DNA from: Sycobia sp. Sy_11
Lineage: Eukaryota > Arthropoda > Insecta > Hymenoptera > Epichrysomallidae
Reading direction: 5' to 3'
NCBI GenBank assembly: GCA_018907035.1
Contig: JACCIC010000004.1
Location: 3,280,001-3,344,000 of the forward strand
DNA length: 64,000 nucleotides
The translations under genes and the position numbers were made by a program. The notes beneath the pieces are model-generated. The model worked only from the letters and a program-made list of their open reading frames with translations, had not been told where the DNA came from and ran no database searches. Below are positions 47,297 through 59,400 of the stretch, piece after piece. The number at the start of each line of letters is the position of its first letter. The stretch's first letter is position 1.

Positions 47297-47724
47297 GAAA
47301 ATTACCGAAATATATAAAAGTGAAGCATAAATAGTGTTAAAGTAGAATTAACACTACAAAAACATCTTGGAGTTAGTTCTCTCTACATCGCCGAAAGAAT
47401 TTTACAAGGAAATATTGCTATAAAAAACTGCACTTTTTATAGAAATGCTAATACTAATTTAAGTTTTTATTGTATGCCTGATCAAAAATAATAAAAATTA
47501 AAATTGATAAGAAAACAGTCATCTATAACATTGAGGATAGTTCTGTTTGTAAATATTATACATGTAGAATAATTATTCAGAAAAATAAATCTATTTAAAA
47601 AATTATTTTTATTTAATTTCTTTTTTTTGTTACATTATGTATTTAATTCAAATGTGAACAAAATAATTATATTACATTTATTCTATTTTTTAAAACCTAT
47701 GGGATTATATAACATAGTATAACA

Positions 47725-47890
47725 TCTAAATAAATATTTTAAGTGCAAACACCTATTTCTTTATATTAAAAAGCAAGTTTAATTCATATACACTTTGTAC
47801 TATCGAACCGCCTTCGGCTGCCATTTTTGTTTTTATACAGTGACGCCCTCGTAGACTGAGTGGATATTTTCTTTGCTAATAGCAACTGAC
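47725..47890. repeat. diverged direct repeat, copy 2
   Basis: Partner of 46990-47165, at a distance of about 730 bp. Here the inner part includes CCGCCTTCGGCTGCCATTTT and GACGCCCTCGTAGACTGAG. Confidence 0.55.
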
Positions 47891-48998
47891 TATATAGGGA
47901 TTGAAATTTCTATAATCGTTTGTATTCGCCATGGTATAGCAATATTTTCTATTCCTTCTATATATATGTTCACTTTTTTCCATCTTTTTTTCTAAAGCGA
48001 ATAAGCAAGTTGTTGCTCCTCGTGTGTGGAGACTTTAACATTTGTTCCGCATTCTTAGATTCTGTGAAGATACACAAATACAACCAATAACTGATCTAAT
48101 ATATGAATTTTTATCTTCGTGTCTGTTTTCGTATATAAGTTTTTGATGGAAATACACCGTTATGAAACTTATTCGTATAATTAGTTTAGTCAAATGCCAA
48201 ATTGGTTCTAGTTACAAGTCAGATTAAAAAAAAAACAAACATCAAAAAATTTCTGTTATACTTTACTTCGTTTTGCGTGTTTGTTCATTCCGTGTTAAGG
48301 CAATATTTATTCTAGATTTGCATTTTACCACATAATCATTTTAATTATATTAATAATGAAAAATAATGCAAAAATATAATAAATATAATTGATTTCTGGT
48401 GGAGTTATGCATGCAAATTGAACTTATGTGGTGTTTACAAGAATTCAATGTTGAACACAAGTTTGATAACCATTATTGGCAGTTTGCAGATACATAACTA
48501 TTAAGTAGTGACAGTTGTTCGAAGTGAAAAAATTCATTATAAAGTGTTTGTGATGTAAACAACAAATACATTTCAAAACAATTCGTGCAAAAATGTTATT
48601 GAAATAGGCATTCTAAGTTTTTAAATGGAAAAACTTAAATAAGATCTCAAACTAATACAGTAAATATAATTTTAATTAATTATAGTTTAGTGATGTGAAT
48701 AGTGTTACCAATTACTATTTTATATGCTTGAATTTAGAATTAATTACTATTTTTAATACAACATTTAATAAGTGATTATTATTTTTTATCAAGTAATTGT
48801 CATTAATTCTTGTATAAATGCAATTAATTATTTTCAATTCAGTTAACTTTAATAATAAAAATTTAATTTTTATTGTTGATATTTACAATAATCTCAGCAA
48901 TAGAAGGAAAAAGATAAAATAAGTACTTTTTCCATTATAAAGTTAATTTTTCTTTTTGGAATGTTTAAATCAATAAAAACTTTTTTAAATAAAAAACA
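47891..48998. promoter_or_regulatory. upstream region of wapl
   Basis: AT-rich sequence before the wapl start codon, presumably with the promoter and 5' untranslated region. No TATA box, initiator or 5' splice site could be fixed with confidence. Confidence 0.3.
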
Positions 48999-49185
48999 AT
49001 GACATCTAAGAGTTGCACTAAATCTTATAACCGTAAGGTAAATAGCAATATTTCGTCAAGTAGTATCCAGTTTGATAAACTTTTTCGAGAGAATAGTAAC
49101 CGCCCGTCAGCAGCAAAATCAGCTGGAACAGTAGGGAAATGGGGAATAACATCATTTACATCAATAAGAAGTACAAATATTAATG
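48999..49185 (+). CDS. wapl: wings apart-like (wapl), first coding exon
   Basis: It starts at ATG 48999 (ACAATGACA) with MTSKSCTKSYNRKVNSNISS, then FDKLFRENSNRPS and AGTVGKWGITSFTSIRS, and ends in phase 1 at G|GTAATT. The GTVGKWG...FTS(I/T)R block is what I recall of the N-terminus of insect Wapl proteins; vertebrate WAPL begins similarly, with KTYSRK and FDEVF. Wapl opens the cohesin ring together with Pds5. The aromatic-basic motif thought to contact Pds5 is SYNRK here instead of TYSRK. The exon joins 54343 in frame. Confidence 0.88.
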
Positions 49186-50464
49186 GTAATTACATTTTCA
49201 TTACTTTAAAATTAACATTCTTGTAATGTATATTTAAACTTATAGTGGAATTATTGCTTTGTTAAATATTATAACATCAGATATATTGCACAACTTAGTT
49301 TACCTTATAAAGTTTTTTAATATTGTGAATTATTATAAACTTAAATTTTATTATTAATTCAATAAGCTTTACCTGCTATTACATAAGCTTCTTTTAAATT
49401 TTATTTAATGTATTTGTTTGTTATATTATTATATTCAATTTTAAAATATATAACTTTATTCTTTTTTAACACAAATTTAAAATTAATAATTAATTTAAAA
49501 TTATTATTTTAATAACACAAGTATATTTGAATGAAAAATGAAAATAATAATTGTCTTAAAATATTACCATATTACTATATAAATTATATTATACTATCAT
49601 TATAGTAATATGAGTATTAGATATAGTCCTAATATTTAGAAATATGACTATTGTATGCCTTTATAATTATTTTAATAAAAGTATTATTTAATGCATCTAC
49701 TAGATTTTTAAAGTGATAATATTGGCCAAATCATTCAATTTGAAACAAGTTTGTTATAGAATTTACACTTTAATTAAAATATATATGATTTTTTCACATT
49801 ATTTAGATCATTTTTTTACATAAAAATTTACAAGATAGCTAAGAATAAAGTTTTAACAAAAAAATAGACAAACAGAGAATTAAGAAAATTTCGATATGTA
49901 TTATAGTAAAGCAATAACATTTTATATTATGTAAAAGATGCTGAATTCATGATACCTTAGAGGTATCCTTTTTATGAACAAATGTTTAAGAAATGAAAGA
50001 TTAACAACATAACTTTACATAGACTTTTATGATTGTGTATATTATATAAACTTTTTCAACTGTTTTTGTGTTATTGCTCCTTGATTAAGACCCATTATTT
50101 GAAATGCTTATTTATTTGAAATAAAACTAATTCATGAATAAATATCTAATGTATATATTAGAATGAAGTATAAATTATATTTTGGGTTCTTTAGCTTTAA
50201 TATACATAAGTACTTTTATATTTTTATATTGTTATATTTCAGATATAGATATCAAAGCATCCAGAATAGGCTTTAATTACATTCATATTTAAATTAATAT
50301 TTAAAATCAAAGATCAATGATTTTTTTCTTTTCATATTAAAGGGATAAAATAATACATACTTGTTTATTTTATTAATCTCATATAAATATTTATTTAATT
50401 TTAAATAAAATATATTATATTAAAAGCTTATATAATAAATTTTTAATTATAAATAATAAACTAT

Positions 50465-50690
50465 GAAATACTTTCATTGATCTGACAGTTTTACAGAAAA
50501 AATAAAGGGGGCAGTTCTATTTTTGTTTGCTAATCATTATTTTTCTTTCTGTGTAACTATAATAATTTAGATTTTAAATTGTATGGGGGTGATAATAAAC
50601 GAAGACAGTTTGACTGTCTTTTGAATTGGGTTGTAAAACTGATGAAAATACTTGACAGCTTGTTCAAATACAGTGGACATAATTATTTTT
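50465..50690. repeat. inverted pair of PLE pLTR ends without coding part
   Basis: TTTCATTGATCTGACAG and GGGGGCAGTTCT at the left match one end of a pLTR. ATGGGGGTGATAATAAACGA, AGACAGTTTGACTGTC, GGGTTGTAAAACTGATGAAA and GTGGACATAATTA at the right match the other end inverted. It lies just left of the coding PLE copy. Confidence 0.6.
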
Positions 50691-51100
50691 AATTTTAAAA
50701 ATAATAAAATTGATAAAAATATTCTTATTAGTCAGCTGTGAATGCTGAAATTTTAAAACTTATATTGTTAGTTTTCAATTTATAGAGTACGCTTTAAATC
50801 TGATTTGAAATATTAGTTATTCTTTAAATAAATCTTAATGTTTTTATACAAAATTTTCTGGTCAGATACCGACACAAAAATCACTCTATAATGACTGATA
50901 TAAAGCAAATTCATAAATTTTTTTATTGATCTGACAGTCTTTTTAATAAATTAATAAAATCATAAGGACAGTTGGGCTACTCTTTTTATAATTATTTCTA
51001 TAGAATCTAAAATATAAAATCTATAATACTTAAATCATAAATTTTCTTAGTAAAAAACAACCTGACTACCCCTATACAAAAAATTTTCCCTATCTGTAAA

Positions 51101-51140
51101 GTCCAATGTTTCTAATCACTTCCGCTCCTCTTCAGGAAAG
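51101..51140 (-). ncRNA. hammerhead ribozyme remnant in left pLTR
   Basis: The minus strand reads TTTCCTGAAGAGGAGCGGAA and then TTAGAAACATTGGAC. CUGAAGA and GAAAC are kept, but stem II and helix I have lost pairs, and ACGU is now ACAU. It is probably inactive. Confidence 0.55.
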
Positions 51141-51410
51141 ATAATAAAAGTGTGTTAAGAAAAATATATGTAATATATATTAGTTACTATAATTAATTTA
51201 TAAAGTATATTATTTAGCATTATTCATATATACAATTGATTAATGAAAATAAAATGTACTTATGCTTCTATTTATGAAACTTTTAATGATTAAAAAATGA
51301 TTAATTAGAAGTAAATTTAGAAAATATAATGTTTAAGTTATCTTTAAAGATAGTATTAATTTAGAAAAGTTATTTAATATTGGAAAGATAATGATACTGA
51401 GTATTTAAAA

Positions 51411-51708
51411 GTAAAAATAGTATATAAGATTAAGTGCATTGATTGTAATAAATGTTATATTTGATCAACAGGTACATATTTGAAAAAGACTATTTATAAA
51501 CATCAACATATTTGAGGAAATATAAGTATTTGATCAGAGTTAAAAGAACATGTTGAATATTTTGAATTCATTTGATTTTGGAAATGTGAATATCTTAGGT
51601 ATAAAAAATAAATACAAGAAGGAGTATCTTAATACTATTCATATTTTTAAAAATCAAAATAATGTAAATTTAATTTTAAAGTCCATAATATTTATTATTC
51701 TTTATTAA
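51411..51708 (+). pseudogene. PLE GIY-YIG endonuclease, broken
   Basis: It reads VYKIKCIDCNKCYI, then a TGA where glycine is expected, then STGTYLKKTIYKHQ. PLE endonucleases have VYKIxCxxC...YIGQTxxxLKxR at this place. In the second frame come FDFGNVNILGIKNKYKKEYL and NTIHIFKNQNNVNLIL, ending at TAA 51706-51708; this matches the C-terminal part of the copy at 61526-61740. PLEs use this domain to nick the target. Confidence 0.78.
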
Positions 51709-51760
51709 TTTAAATAGAGGAAAAAAGAGAGGGTAGATTTTCAGGAATAGATTTTTATTA

Positions 51761-51800
51761 TAGTCTCTGAAGAGCAACCAAAGCAGCTCAAACTATCAGA
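51761..51800 (+). ncRNA. hammerhead ribozyme remnant in right pLTR
   Basis: The plus strand reads TAGTCTCTGAAGAGCAACCA and then AGCTCAAACTATCAGA. The CUGAAGA box remains, but the GAAA box has lost its G. It is inactive by inference. Confidence 0.5.
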
Positions 51801-52125
51801 TTTTGCAAATGAGGAAAATTTTTCATGAAAGGGTAGTCAGATAATCACTTATAATAATACTCAAACTGCCTTATTTAGGATTACTCTTGTTGAATATGAA
51901 ATATAAAACCTAAACTATTCAAATTCATATTAATATTGTTAATAAATGTATTATTTGATTAAAATGCTTGTAAGACTTGTAAAAATATTTATTAGTTTAT
52001 TAAGTTCAATATATACTTTGAACAAGTATTTTTATTTATACCGAAATATTTAATTTTCGTTAAGTCTGAATATGAAAATAATAAAATAATTTTTTGTTTT
52101 AAGAAAAAAAAAATATATATCATAT

Positions 52126-52258
52126 TATCATATCTTATCATATCATACGTTATATCATATCATATCATATCATATCATATAATATAATATCATATCATAT
52201 GATATAATATAATATCATATCATATCATATAATATCATATCATATCATACTAATTTAT
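52126..52258. repeat. (ATATC)n-like pentamer repeat with AT variants
   Basis: Repeats of ATATC/ATAAT fill the stretch, just before the Helitron-like end. Confidence 0.9.
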
Positions 52259-52259
52259 A

Positions 52260-52380
52260 AAGACACAGCATGTTTTTGTTTGTATACGATAAACAAAAAA
52301 ACTACTGAACCAATTGCTCTGAAATTTGAGATATAGATTCTATATTATCTTCGAAAGGACATAGGCTGTTTTTTTTTAAA
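52260..52380 (+). repeat. Helitron-like 5' end fragment
   Basis: AAAAACTACTGAACCAATTG, then CTGAAATTTGAGATATAG and GGACATAGGCTGTTTTTT, are similar in order to the 5' part of the Helitron at 33803 (GAAACTACTGAACCGATCGC ... TCATAGGCTTTTTT). No 3' CTRR end was found. Confidence 0.5.
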
Positions 52381-52441
52381 AATCATGTTATTTTCATTAA
52401 TAAATTAAGTTAACGGTCTTAGCAGTCAGTTTCACCAGCGG

Positions 52442-52454
52442 CCAGTAGGTGGCG
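52442..52454 (+). promoter_or_regulatory. CTCF-like motif
   Basis: CCAGTAGGTGGCG fits the CTCF core CCASYAGRKGGCR at all 13 positions. A 13-base degenerate match can arise by chance, and no neighbouring motif supports it. Confidence 0.25.
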
Positions 52455-54342
52455 TCTTGAATAACGAATATAAACTCAAAGTAATCCGCTTAAATTATTA
52501 ATACCAGGCCAGCTCAGTTGAAAGGTCATATCTAACTTTGGGATTCATATACTAAAGAAGGTGTGTCGTTAGTCATTATTATTCTTTTTGTTCTCCAGGT
52601 TAATCTGTCACTATTCTCACACCTTGTGGATATCTTTTGATTTTTGTAAATTTTATTTTCTCTTATGTGGGAAAATCTTTCTCTCTCTTTCTTTGTGTCT
52701 TTCTCTCTTTCCCTGTCTTGTTTTTTAAAATGGTTTTGTATGCCAAATCATCCTAAACATAATTTGTGACGATAAATTATGCTTTTGTTTTTGTATGTTA
52801 TATTAACTTCAGAAATTATATAGGCTATGCTTTTTTTTAGTTTCACTACAAGAACTGATGGCAAAATAGGGTTATATTTGGTATATATTATTATTTAATA
52901 ATTCTTTACCAACAACCTCAAACTATGTATGTATGTATATTAATAAAGCAAATTAAATTTTACTCTATAAGTAACTCGATTCTTGATTTAAAAATTATTT
53001 ATTTAATGATATAAGGTAAATCTTTCTTTAGAATGACATATATACTATCCATTTTAGAAATAATTATTTATTCAGTTAAATACATCTTTCTCTTACTCTT
53101 TCGCGCTTCTCCATCTCGCGTTATTCGATCGGCGTTCTCATATATAAAATCAATCACACATATCCACAAATGCAGACACTCACTCTTCCAATTCGAATAG
53201 GCCTCATAGAGTCTTTTTTGATTATTTTACATTTTGATTTGGGGGTATCACGAAGTAGTTTCTGACTCAGTAAGAATATTCATAGAACGGTAATATCTGT
53301 CTCATATCTAAATCGATTCACCTACGCAATTATTCTGGCGATGTTGGAATTCACCATTGGTCAAGGTAAAGGGGTTAGTCTGCAGAGAGAATCTGTAGCG
53401 AACTTTGATGTTTAATATGACCTTTTCGATTAAATTTATTACGTCATCAAACGGAATATGGAAATGCTTACCGATATCGTCAGACTAATTGCGCAGGCAA
53501 TGAAACAATCGTTCAAACAATCCATTTAATCTTGGAATGGTTATTGGATGACCGTTGGAAGCTCAAAATATTATAGTGCCTTGAACGTAGAATTTCAGGC
53601 TCTTTTCATTATTGTAATAAAACAATGGGATTTCTTTTTCAAGAAATCAAGTTTACTTTCAAATGATTGTGATGGGAAAGGGCACGATCAAATCGAAGAT
53701 CAACGTGAGGTGAACGCAGAAAATTTGTTAGGTTCATTCTCTATCTATTTATTTGTATTATTATAAATATATCTATATTTGAATGAAAATTTATAGTTGG
53801 CTATGTAGACGGTGCTGTACTCGGCTGCTTGCGATAACGGATTTTTATTTTTATTATGTTTTCCATCTATAAGTCATATTAAGTTCACTAATTTATTCAA
53901 ACCACACCGGCAATAAATTTCTGAAATATACTTGAAGACTAAATTGAAGGTCTTTGATAAGGTCAGCGAAAAATTCAGCCTTTTAAGTTATAAAACAATC
54001 TCAAACATTTTATAAAATATCAATTAAAAAAAGAAAATACTAAGATAATTAAAAGTTTATGATTTTTAAATTTTATGAAAACATATTGCAAAAAATTTTT
54101 TAGTATTTTTAAGTCAAATTAGAATATATTATTAAAATGTATATTTAGCTATTATTCGATAAAATAAAATTAATACAGAAAGAGCATGTAGTTAAATTCA
54201 TTACCTATTACTATTTTGAAAATATTGTTGGCATAATTTCAATTAAATGATACTAAGCGGTGGAAGTTTTTTAAAGATATTTTTTATGTATTTTTCAAAT
54301 AAATGACTTAAAAAAAGTATAATATAATTTTTTATTTTGTAG

Positions 54343-55886
54343 GAAGGCGTAATAATGAATCCCGAGGGAATTATGGAACTAAACGTATGAAAGTTGATTA
54401 TGGAAATCAGAATGCTAATGATAAAGAAGATTTTACTTATAATAAAACCGAGAATGTAAAAACAGATGTAAATAAACCAAAAAAATTTTTCAAAAGTCGA
54501 AATATGTTACCAGCTACTGATGAATCAAAGTCAAGTTCAGAAGTTCATTTACCAATTAATAATACTTGTTTAACTCGGGAACAAGGTCATAAAAATCTGT
54601 TATGTGAAGAGTCTTTTTCCAATTTAAAAAAAAATGATAGCAACTCAGAATTAATTTCAGAAGCGGCTTGTAGAGATGAAGGAAAACCTCCAATTGTTTT
54701 AAGAATATGTAAGGGAACAGCACGACTTGTTTCTGTAGATGAATCTGAGTGTGAAAACTACCGAATCACGACAACTTCACCGACACCAAAATCACATTCG
54801 GATCGAAAAACGAGTCACATTACAAAATCGGATAATAAAACTCACCGTGCTACATGTAGTGATTCAACAAATGTAGCATTAGCTGCTGATTCTTTAGAAA
54901 AAACAGAAATGAGAACTACACGAAGTCGTGCTAAAAATATGCAAATTGATGTTGGTTCAAATTCAGTGAATTCTTTAATAAATGCTTCTAATTCTGGTTT
55001 GTCATTGACATTAAGGAAGACTATTAGTGATTCTAATAACTCCCTTGTCTCACATTATAATATTGTAAAGACTGAATACTCTTCACCTAAATGTGTTAGT
55101 AAGCAAAGCGAAACACCAGCTAAACAAAGTCCAGTTTTATCAACAACAACACAAGAATTGATAGATATTCTATCAAATGATGTTGAGCCTTCACACAATA
55201 AATTATCTAATAAAGACAGCACATTAAATATCGATGAACCAAGTATAGAACCAGAATATTTAGAAAAAAATGAAATTAATAAATTAGATTTTACTTGTTT
55301 AGACACAAGTGTATCGTCTGACTCAAAAATAATTACTGAAACCGAGCCAAATATGAAAGATTCTTTATCTTGCTCGATCAGTTCTTTAGAACTAAATAGT
55401 GATAATAAAGATATAGCTGTAAAGAATTTAGATCAAGATTGGTTTTCCAGTAGCGATGATAGTGAAAGTGCTAGCAATAATTTGCACAATGAACTACAAG
55501 GCGAATCTCAAGGACTTGTATCTGTTGCTGAACCGATTATTGCAACAAATGAAGTAATTAATAAACCAACTGTAATTAAAAAAGGTAGTATTTTTAAAAC
55601 TCGTTCTACCGGAACAACAAATGGAAATAAAAGACGGGCACTTTATAAACATAAGTGGTGCGATAGTGACAAAGAACTGAAATCATCGCACGCTGATATT
55701 AGTAGAGTAAATATTCCGGGGACATCGTCTGCAATTCCAACTGATTCAAATAGAGTAACTTTCGATGAAGAATTTGATAGTACGTCATTAACACGGATCG
55801 TAAGCTATCCTGAAACTGGAAATGAGTTACCAGAAGATCTGGAAAATGCTGTTACAAGCATCCGTTGTGGTAAAAAAATTAAAGGA
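54343..55886 (+). CDS. wapl: wings apart-like (wapl), second coding exon
   Basis: It runs from acceptor TTTTGTAG|GAAGG to donor GGA|GTAAGT. It completes a GGA codon across the intron (NGRRNNESRGNYGTKRMK). It encodes about 514 residues, mostly disordered, acidic and serine-rich, as in Wapl N-terminal arms. Near its end are KRRALYKHKWCDSDKE, VTFDEEFDSTSLTRIVSYPE and AVTSIRCGKKIKG; these correspond to the region just before the WAPL domain, where vertebrates have RHWNHPDSEE and IVTALKCRREDK. The helical WAPL domain itself is on later exons beyond the window. Confidence 0.88.
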
Positions 55887-57149
55887 GTAAGTATTTTTAA
55901 ATTATTTTTTCAATATTAATTGTATAATAATTCAAAACAAATGTTTAAGAATAAATTAATAATTCATTTGTGTCTTAGTAAAATGAACTAAAAAATGAAG
56001 CTTTTCCAATCTTTAGTAGCAAATTTAAATTGTATAAGTTTTTCGTAAAATTTTTAAATATTATAATATTGGTAAAGATATGTTAAACAGGGAATTCCTG
56101 TATAAATAAGCCTTTCTACTCGAACGAAGTAGTCACCGAAAACGTCCGTACAAAGATCACTCACTTCCCAATTCAATACTGTGTTCAATGATATTTAATT
56201 TAATTATTATTCATAAATTATCAAAAAATTCACCTTTCTCCACCTTTCCAAGAATTAATTTTTTATGCTTAAGCACAATTTACGCTACCGAATTATTAAT
56301 ATAATTACATTTAACGTTATGAATTAAATTATCATTTATTTTTAATTACATTTAAGAAAAGAAATTAAAAGGTATAGTAATTGATATGGACGTTCATACT
56401 TATGCCTAATTTATTGGTAGTCTGCTTATAAGTGACGTAAAAACCGGGAGTTCATCTACCACTATTAACTTAAATATAAGAATACTGTTAATAGTCATAG
56501 TTATTTTTTAAGTTTAAATGAATATACTAACAGATAAATGCATAGAATAATAGCTATTACCAAGAAATCGTGAAAATGTATTATTATAATTTTTAAATAC
56601 GAATTTATCACTACAAAAAGAATTATAATTAATTACAGAGAAATTTTCTTCCCTAAACACGCAGCTAATACTTAAATTATATTATCTAATACTTAAAACT
56701 ATCGTTTTTCGGCTACGATCTATAATTGAATTCGAAATGTATTATACATGAATGACAAATGGCTGCATCTACCTTATGGCTGACTAATATTTCCGATACA
56801 TCTCCTCCACAATATCAAAAAGAAAAAAAAAACAAGATATAATTTTTCCCTCCATAAGCTCATCTTTTATCAAAATTTAAGCCTTTCTATTTATACTTGC
56901 ATGTTCATCACAGATAACGTGACAGGTGATACTGCAACATTTTCGTTACACCCTTTTTTCTAAACGTTATACATCCATGTTATATGCAAGCGTACATGCC
57001 AATTTTCCAATACTTATTGGAAAATTGGAATAAGATTTACATTTTCAAAAAATATTACTGAGGGATATATTACAATCTAATTGTTTTATTAAGAAACATT
57101 TGTTTACATGTTATTTAAAAAATGTAATCGAATTTGAATAATTTCTCAC
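55887..57149. other. wapl: second wapl intron, AT-rich part
   Basis: It starts GTAAGT. AT-rich; a patch near 56100-56170 (TATAAATAAGCCTTTCTACTC) could be part of a long terminal repeat, but has no partner. No exon is recognised up to the window end. Confidence 0.5.
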
Positions 57150-57848
57150 TTTTGAATCTTCAACCCTCTCTCCACGGTCAGGGTTGCTCCGCCCGTTTTA
57201 TCAAACTTGGGCTTTTGTAAAAACAAGAGATCGGCGTTCTCATGGAAACATAGCCTCTCATTAATTGCATCAGGGTATCTACAATAATAATATCTATGGT
57301 GGCAAACATATTCGAGTTCTATATCTAACTAATAAAAATAAAAGAGTTGGTATCTGGAAGGAGCATAATTTTTATGCCGAGATCTCATAAATACTATATC
57401 TTTGTTCCAGTTTCTTGATTAGGAGGCAGAGCCACTAGGCGCTCTTTCAAGGGTAGGAGAAATTTCTCTATCTTTTTAAGCGCCCACTGTAACTTGTTTT
57501 CCTTTTCTTTCGCTACCTTCAGTACTATACAAACTCTTGTACTTTCCACTGGAAGAAAAAACCTTTGTCTTTCTCAAAGACTCCTCTTGTGGGTGAATAA
57601 CTATGCATGTACAGGAACTGTCTCTTTTTGAACGGCCTGGGCTTCCTTCCATGGAACCTCTTGCTTCCTGAAGTAATTTATGTTCTCCAGAATCTGCTCC
57701 TCCTGATTATTAGTTTTTGATCGACTTCTTCATTCAATATTCTTAAGACAATTTTCCAGCTTCAGTGACAAATAGGGGTGGACTCCTTTCTATGATGGTG
57801 TGGTCCATGCTCCTTCTTCTCTGATGGTTTTTAACACGTCCTTCAATA

Positions 57849-59003
57849 AGTCCCGAGACTAACAACGAAAATAACTTTTTTTTTCAAAAACCATTTTTAT
57901 TCATCAATATAATCTCCTTTTAGAGTGATACAATCATCTTAACGTTTTTTCAACTTTTCTATACCATGTTTATAAAAGGATTTATCTTTTGTTTCAAAAT
58001 AGGCTTCAATTTCGGCAATAGCCTCTTCATTCGAGCAAAATTTTCTTCCCATGAGCATTTTTTTACGTAAGCAAAGAGCGAGAGTCGCTGAGGACTAAAT
58101 CTGGCGAATACGAGAGGTGGGGAAGCAAATCAAAGGGCAACTCGTTCAATTTTGCCATTGTTTTCATGGACTTGTGACATGGTGTATTGTCTTGGTGAAA
58201 AAGGATTTTTTTCTTCTTTATGTTTTGCTGCAATCTCCTCCTTCAAACGTACTGACAAGTCAATATAATAATCACTGTTGATCGATTTACCTTTTTCCAG
58301 GTAGTCAATGAAAATCACACCATGTGTATCCCAAAAAACAGACACCATAACTTTGCCAGCAGACTGCTGTGTTTTTGGACGCTTTGGGCGGCTTTCACCA
58401 GCCATACGCCACTTAGATGATTGCCGATTTGCCTACAGAGTGAAATGATGTATTTATGTTTCATCCATGGTCATGTATCGACGTAGGAAAGCCTTTTTAT
58501 TGTGAGTAAATAATGATAAACAGCTCTCTCAATCGTCGACTCGTTGCTGTTTTTATTCCACTGAAAGGAATTGCGGCATCCACTTGGAAGAAACCTTTTT
58601 CATGCTGAATTTTTCATGAAGGATTGTAAATACGCTTCCAGATGATATCTATGGCATTTCTGCAATCTCACGAACTTTCACTTTGAGATATTTCATTACA
58701 ATGTTTAACATTTCACTTACATTTTCTGGTGTAACGGTTTCCAATAGCCTACTCGAACGTTCTGCATCGTTTGTGTCCATACGATCACGTTTGAACTCAG
58801 CATACCATCGACAAATTGTTGGTTTAGATGGAGAGAAGTCCGGGTAATGTTTTTCAAGCCATTGCTGAGCTTCGACGGTGTTTTTACCTATTAAAAAACA
58901 ATGTTTTTTGAAATTTCTAGACGTTTCATGTAAAGTTTCGTACTCGAGGGAAACTTGGCCAGTTTGCTACTAATAGCACTATCTGTGGGTTAGTCTTAGG
59001 ACT
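57849..59003 (-). mobile_element. mariner element, copy 9, with TA duplications
   Basis: The element is 1155 bp, flanked by TA at 57847-57848 and 59004-59005. Ends are AGTCCCGAGACTAACA and, inverted, AGTCCTAAGACTAACC. It is a different family from the other copies. Confidence 0.9.
57880..58940 (-). pseudogene. mariner transposase of copy 9, broken
   Basis: From the N-terminus in mixed frames: NQQFVDGML and AERSGR-like helix-turn-helix residues (58680-58890), RYMTMDET (58470), and an open stretch at 58405-58130 with GESRPKRPKTQQSAGKVMVS, FWDTHGVIFIDYLEKGK and INSDYYIDL. The HQDNAPCH-like block is degraded (RQYTMSQVH), then LPHLSYSPDLVLSD near 58090-58130. The family is recognisable, but many frames are lost. 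Confidence 0.85.
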
Positions 59004-59400
59004 TATTGAATGACATGTCACTATCCCAAGATATTTTTGCCGAACCTATCTAGCGTCTCAGACTTCAACCATTCTTTTCTTTGTGGACTTCTCATAATAC
59101 GGTCGTGTGTTTCTTCTCAGCTCAAGATTTCCTCTTTTGGACTAGCTGATACCTCCGCCTTAATTCCCTCTTATCCCGGTGCTTCTATCTGGGGAGGGAT
59201 AAATTGTGCTTGAGTTATAGGAGGATTTTTACGTCAGCCGCCTGCTTCAGGATAATATAATAATTCTTATACTGTTTTCGGTCTTCTTAACAGAACATAG
59301 TTCTCTTTGACGAAGTTTCAAGATCCAGAACTTTTTACTATGCAAAGAACACATCAAATTCGTCTAACTATTTTACTTTTGTTAAAACTTTTTTTGAGTG

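Larger units (their letters stand above)
50925..51960 (+). mobile_element. Penelope-like retroelement, 5'-truncated, decayed
   Basis: The left inverted pLTR (TTTTTTTATTGATCTGACAG, AAGGACAGTTGGGCTAC, TTTCTTAGTAAA, hammerhead remnant at 51101-51140) is followed by a plus-strand GIY-YIG endonuclease remnant (51411-51708). A right pLTR follows in direct orientation (hammerhead remnant at 51761-51800, then GGGTAGTCAGATAATCACTT). This is the same order as in the copy at 61061, mirrored. The reverse transcriptase part is missing. It lies in the first wapl intron in sense orientation. Confidence 0.78.
49186..54342. other. wapl: first wapl intron, with Penelope-like elements
   Basis: It runs from donor GTAATT to acceptor TTTTGTAG. 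It is very AT-rich. It contains two PLE-derived insertions (50465-50690 and 50925-51960), an (ATATC)n-like repeat at 52126-52258 and a Helitron-like end at about 52260-52380. From 52600 to 54340 I see no supported feature apart from a pyrimidine-rich stretch at 52670-52720. Confidence 0.7.
57150..59400 (-). mobile_element. unidentified decayed element, split by a mariner
   Basis: GC is higher than in the flanks. Minus-strand coding-like pieces include KIVLRILNEEVDQKLIIRRS and FHGRKPRPFKKRQ (57600-57760). The reading seems to pass over the mariner's TA: DSDMSF on one side, KDVLKTIREEGAWTT on the other. The lysine/arginine-rich pieces suggest a retroelement gag, but no zinc knuckle or reverse transcriptase is seen. 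Confidence 0.35.

Noticed and set aside
53548..53766. Plus-strand frame of 72 codons in the wapl intron as an extra exon
   Set aside because: No homology, no matching splice sites, and the flanking exons already join in phase without it.
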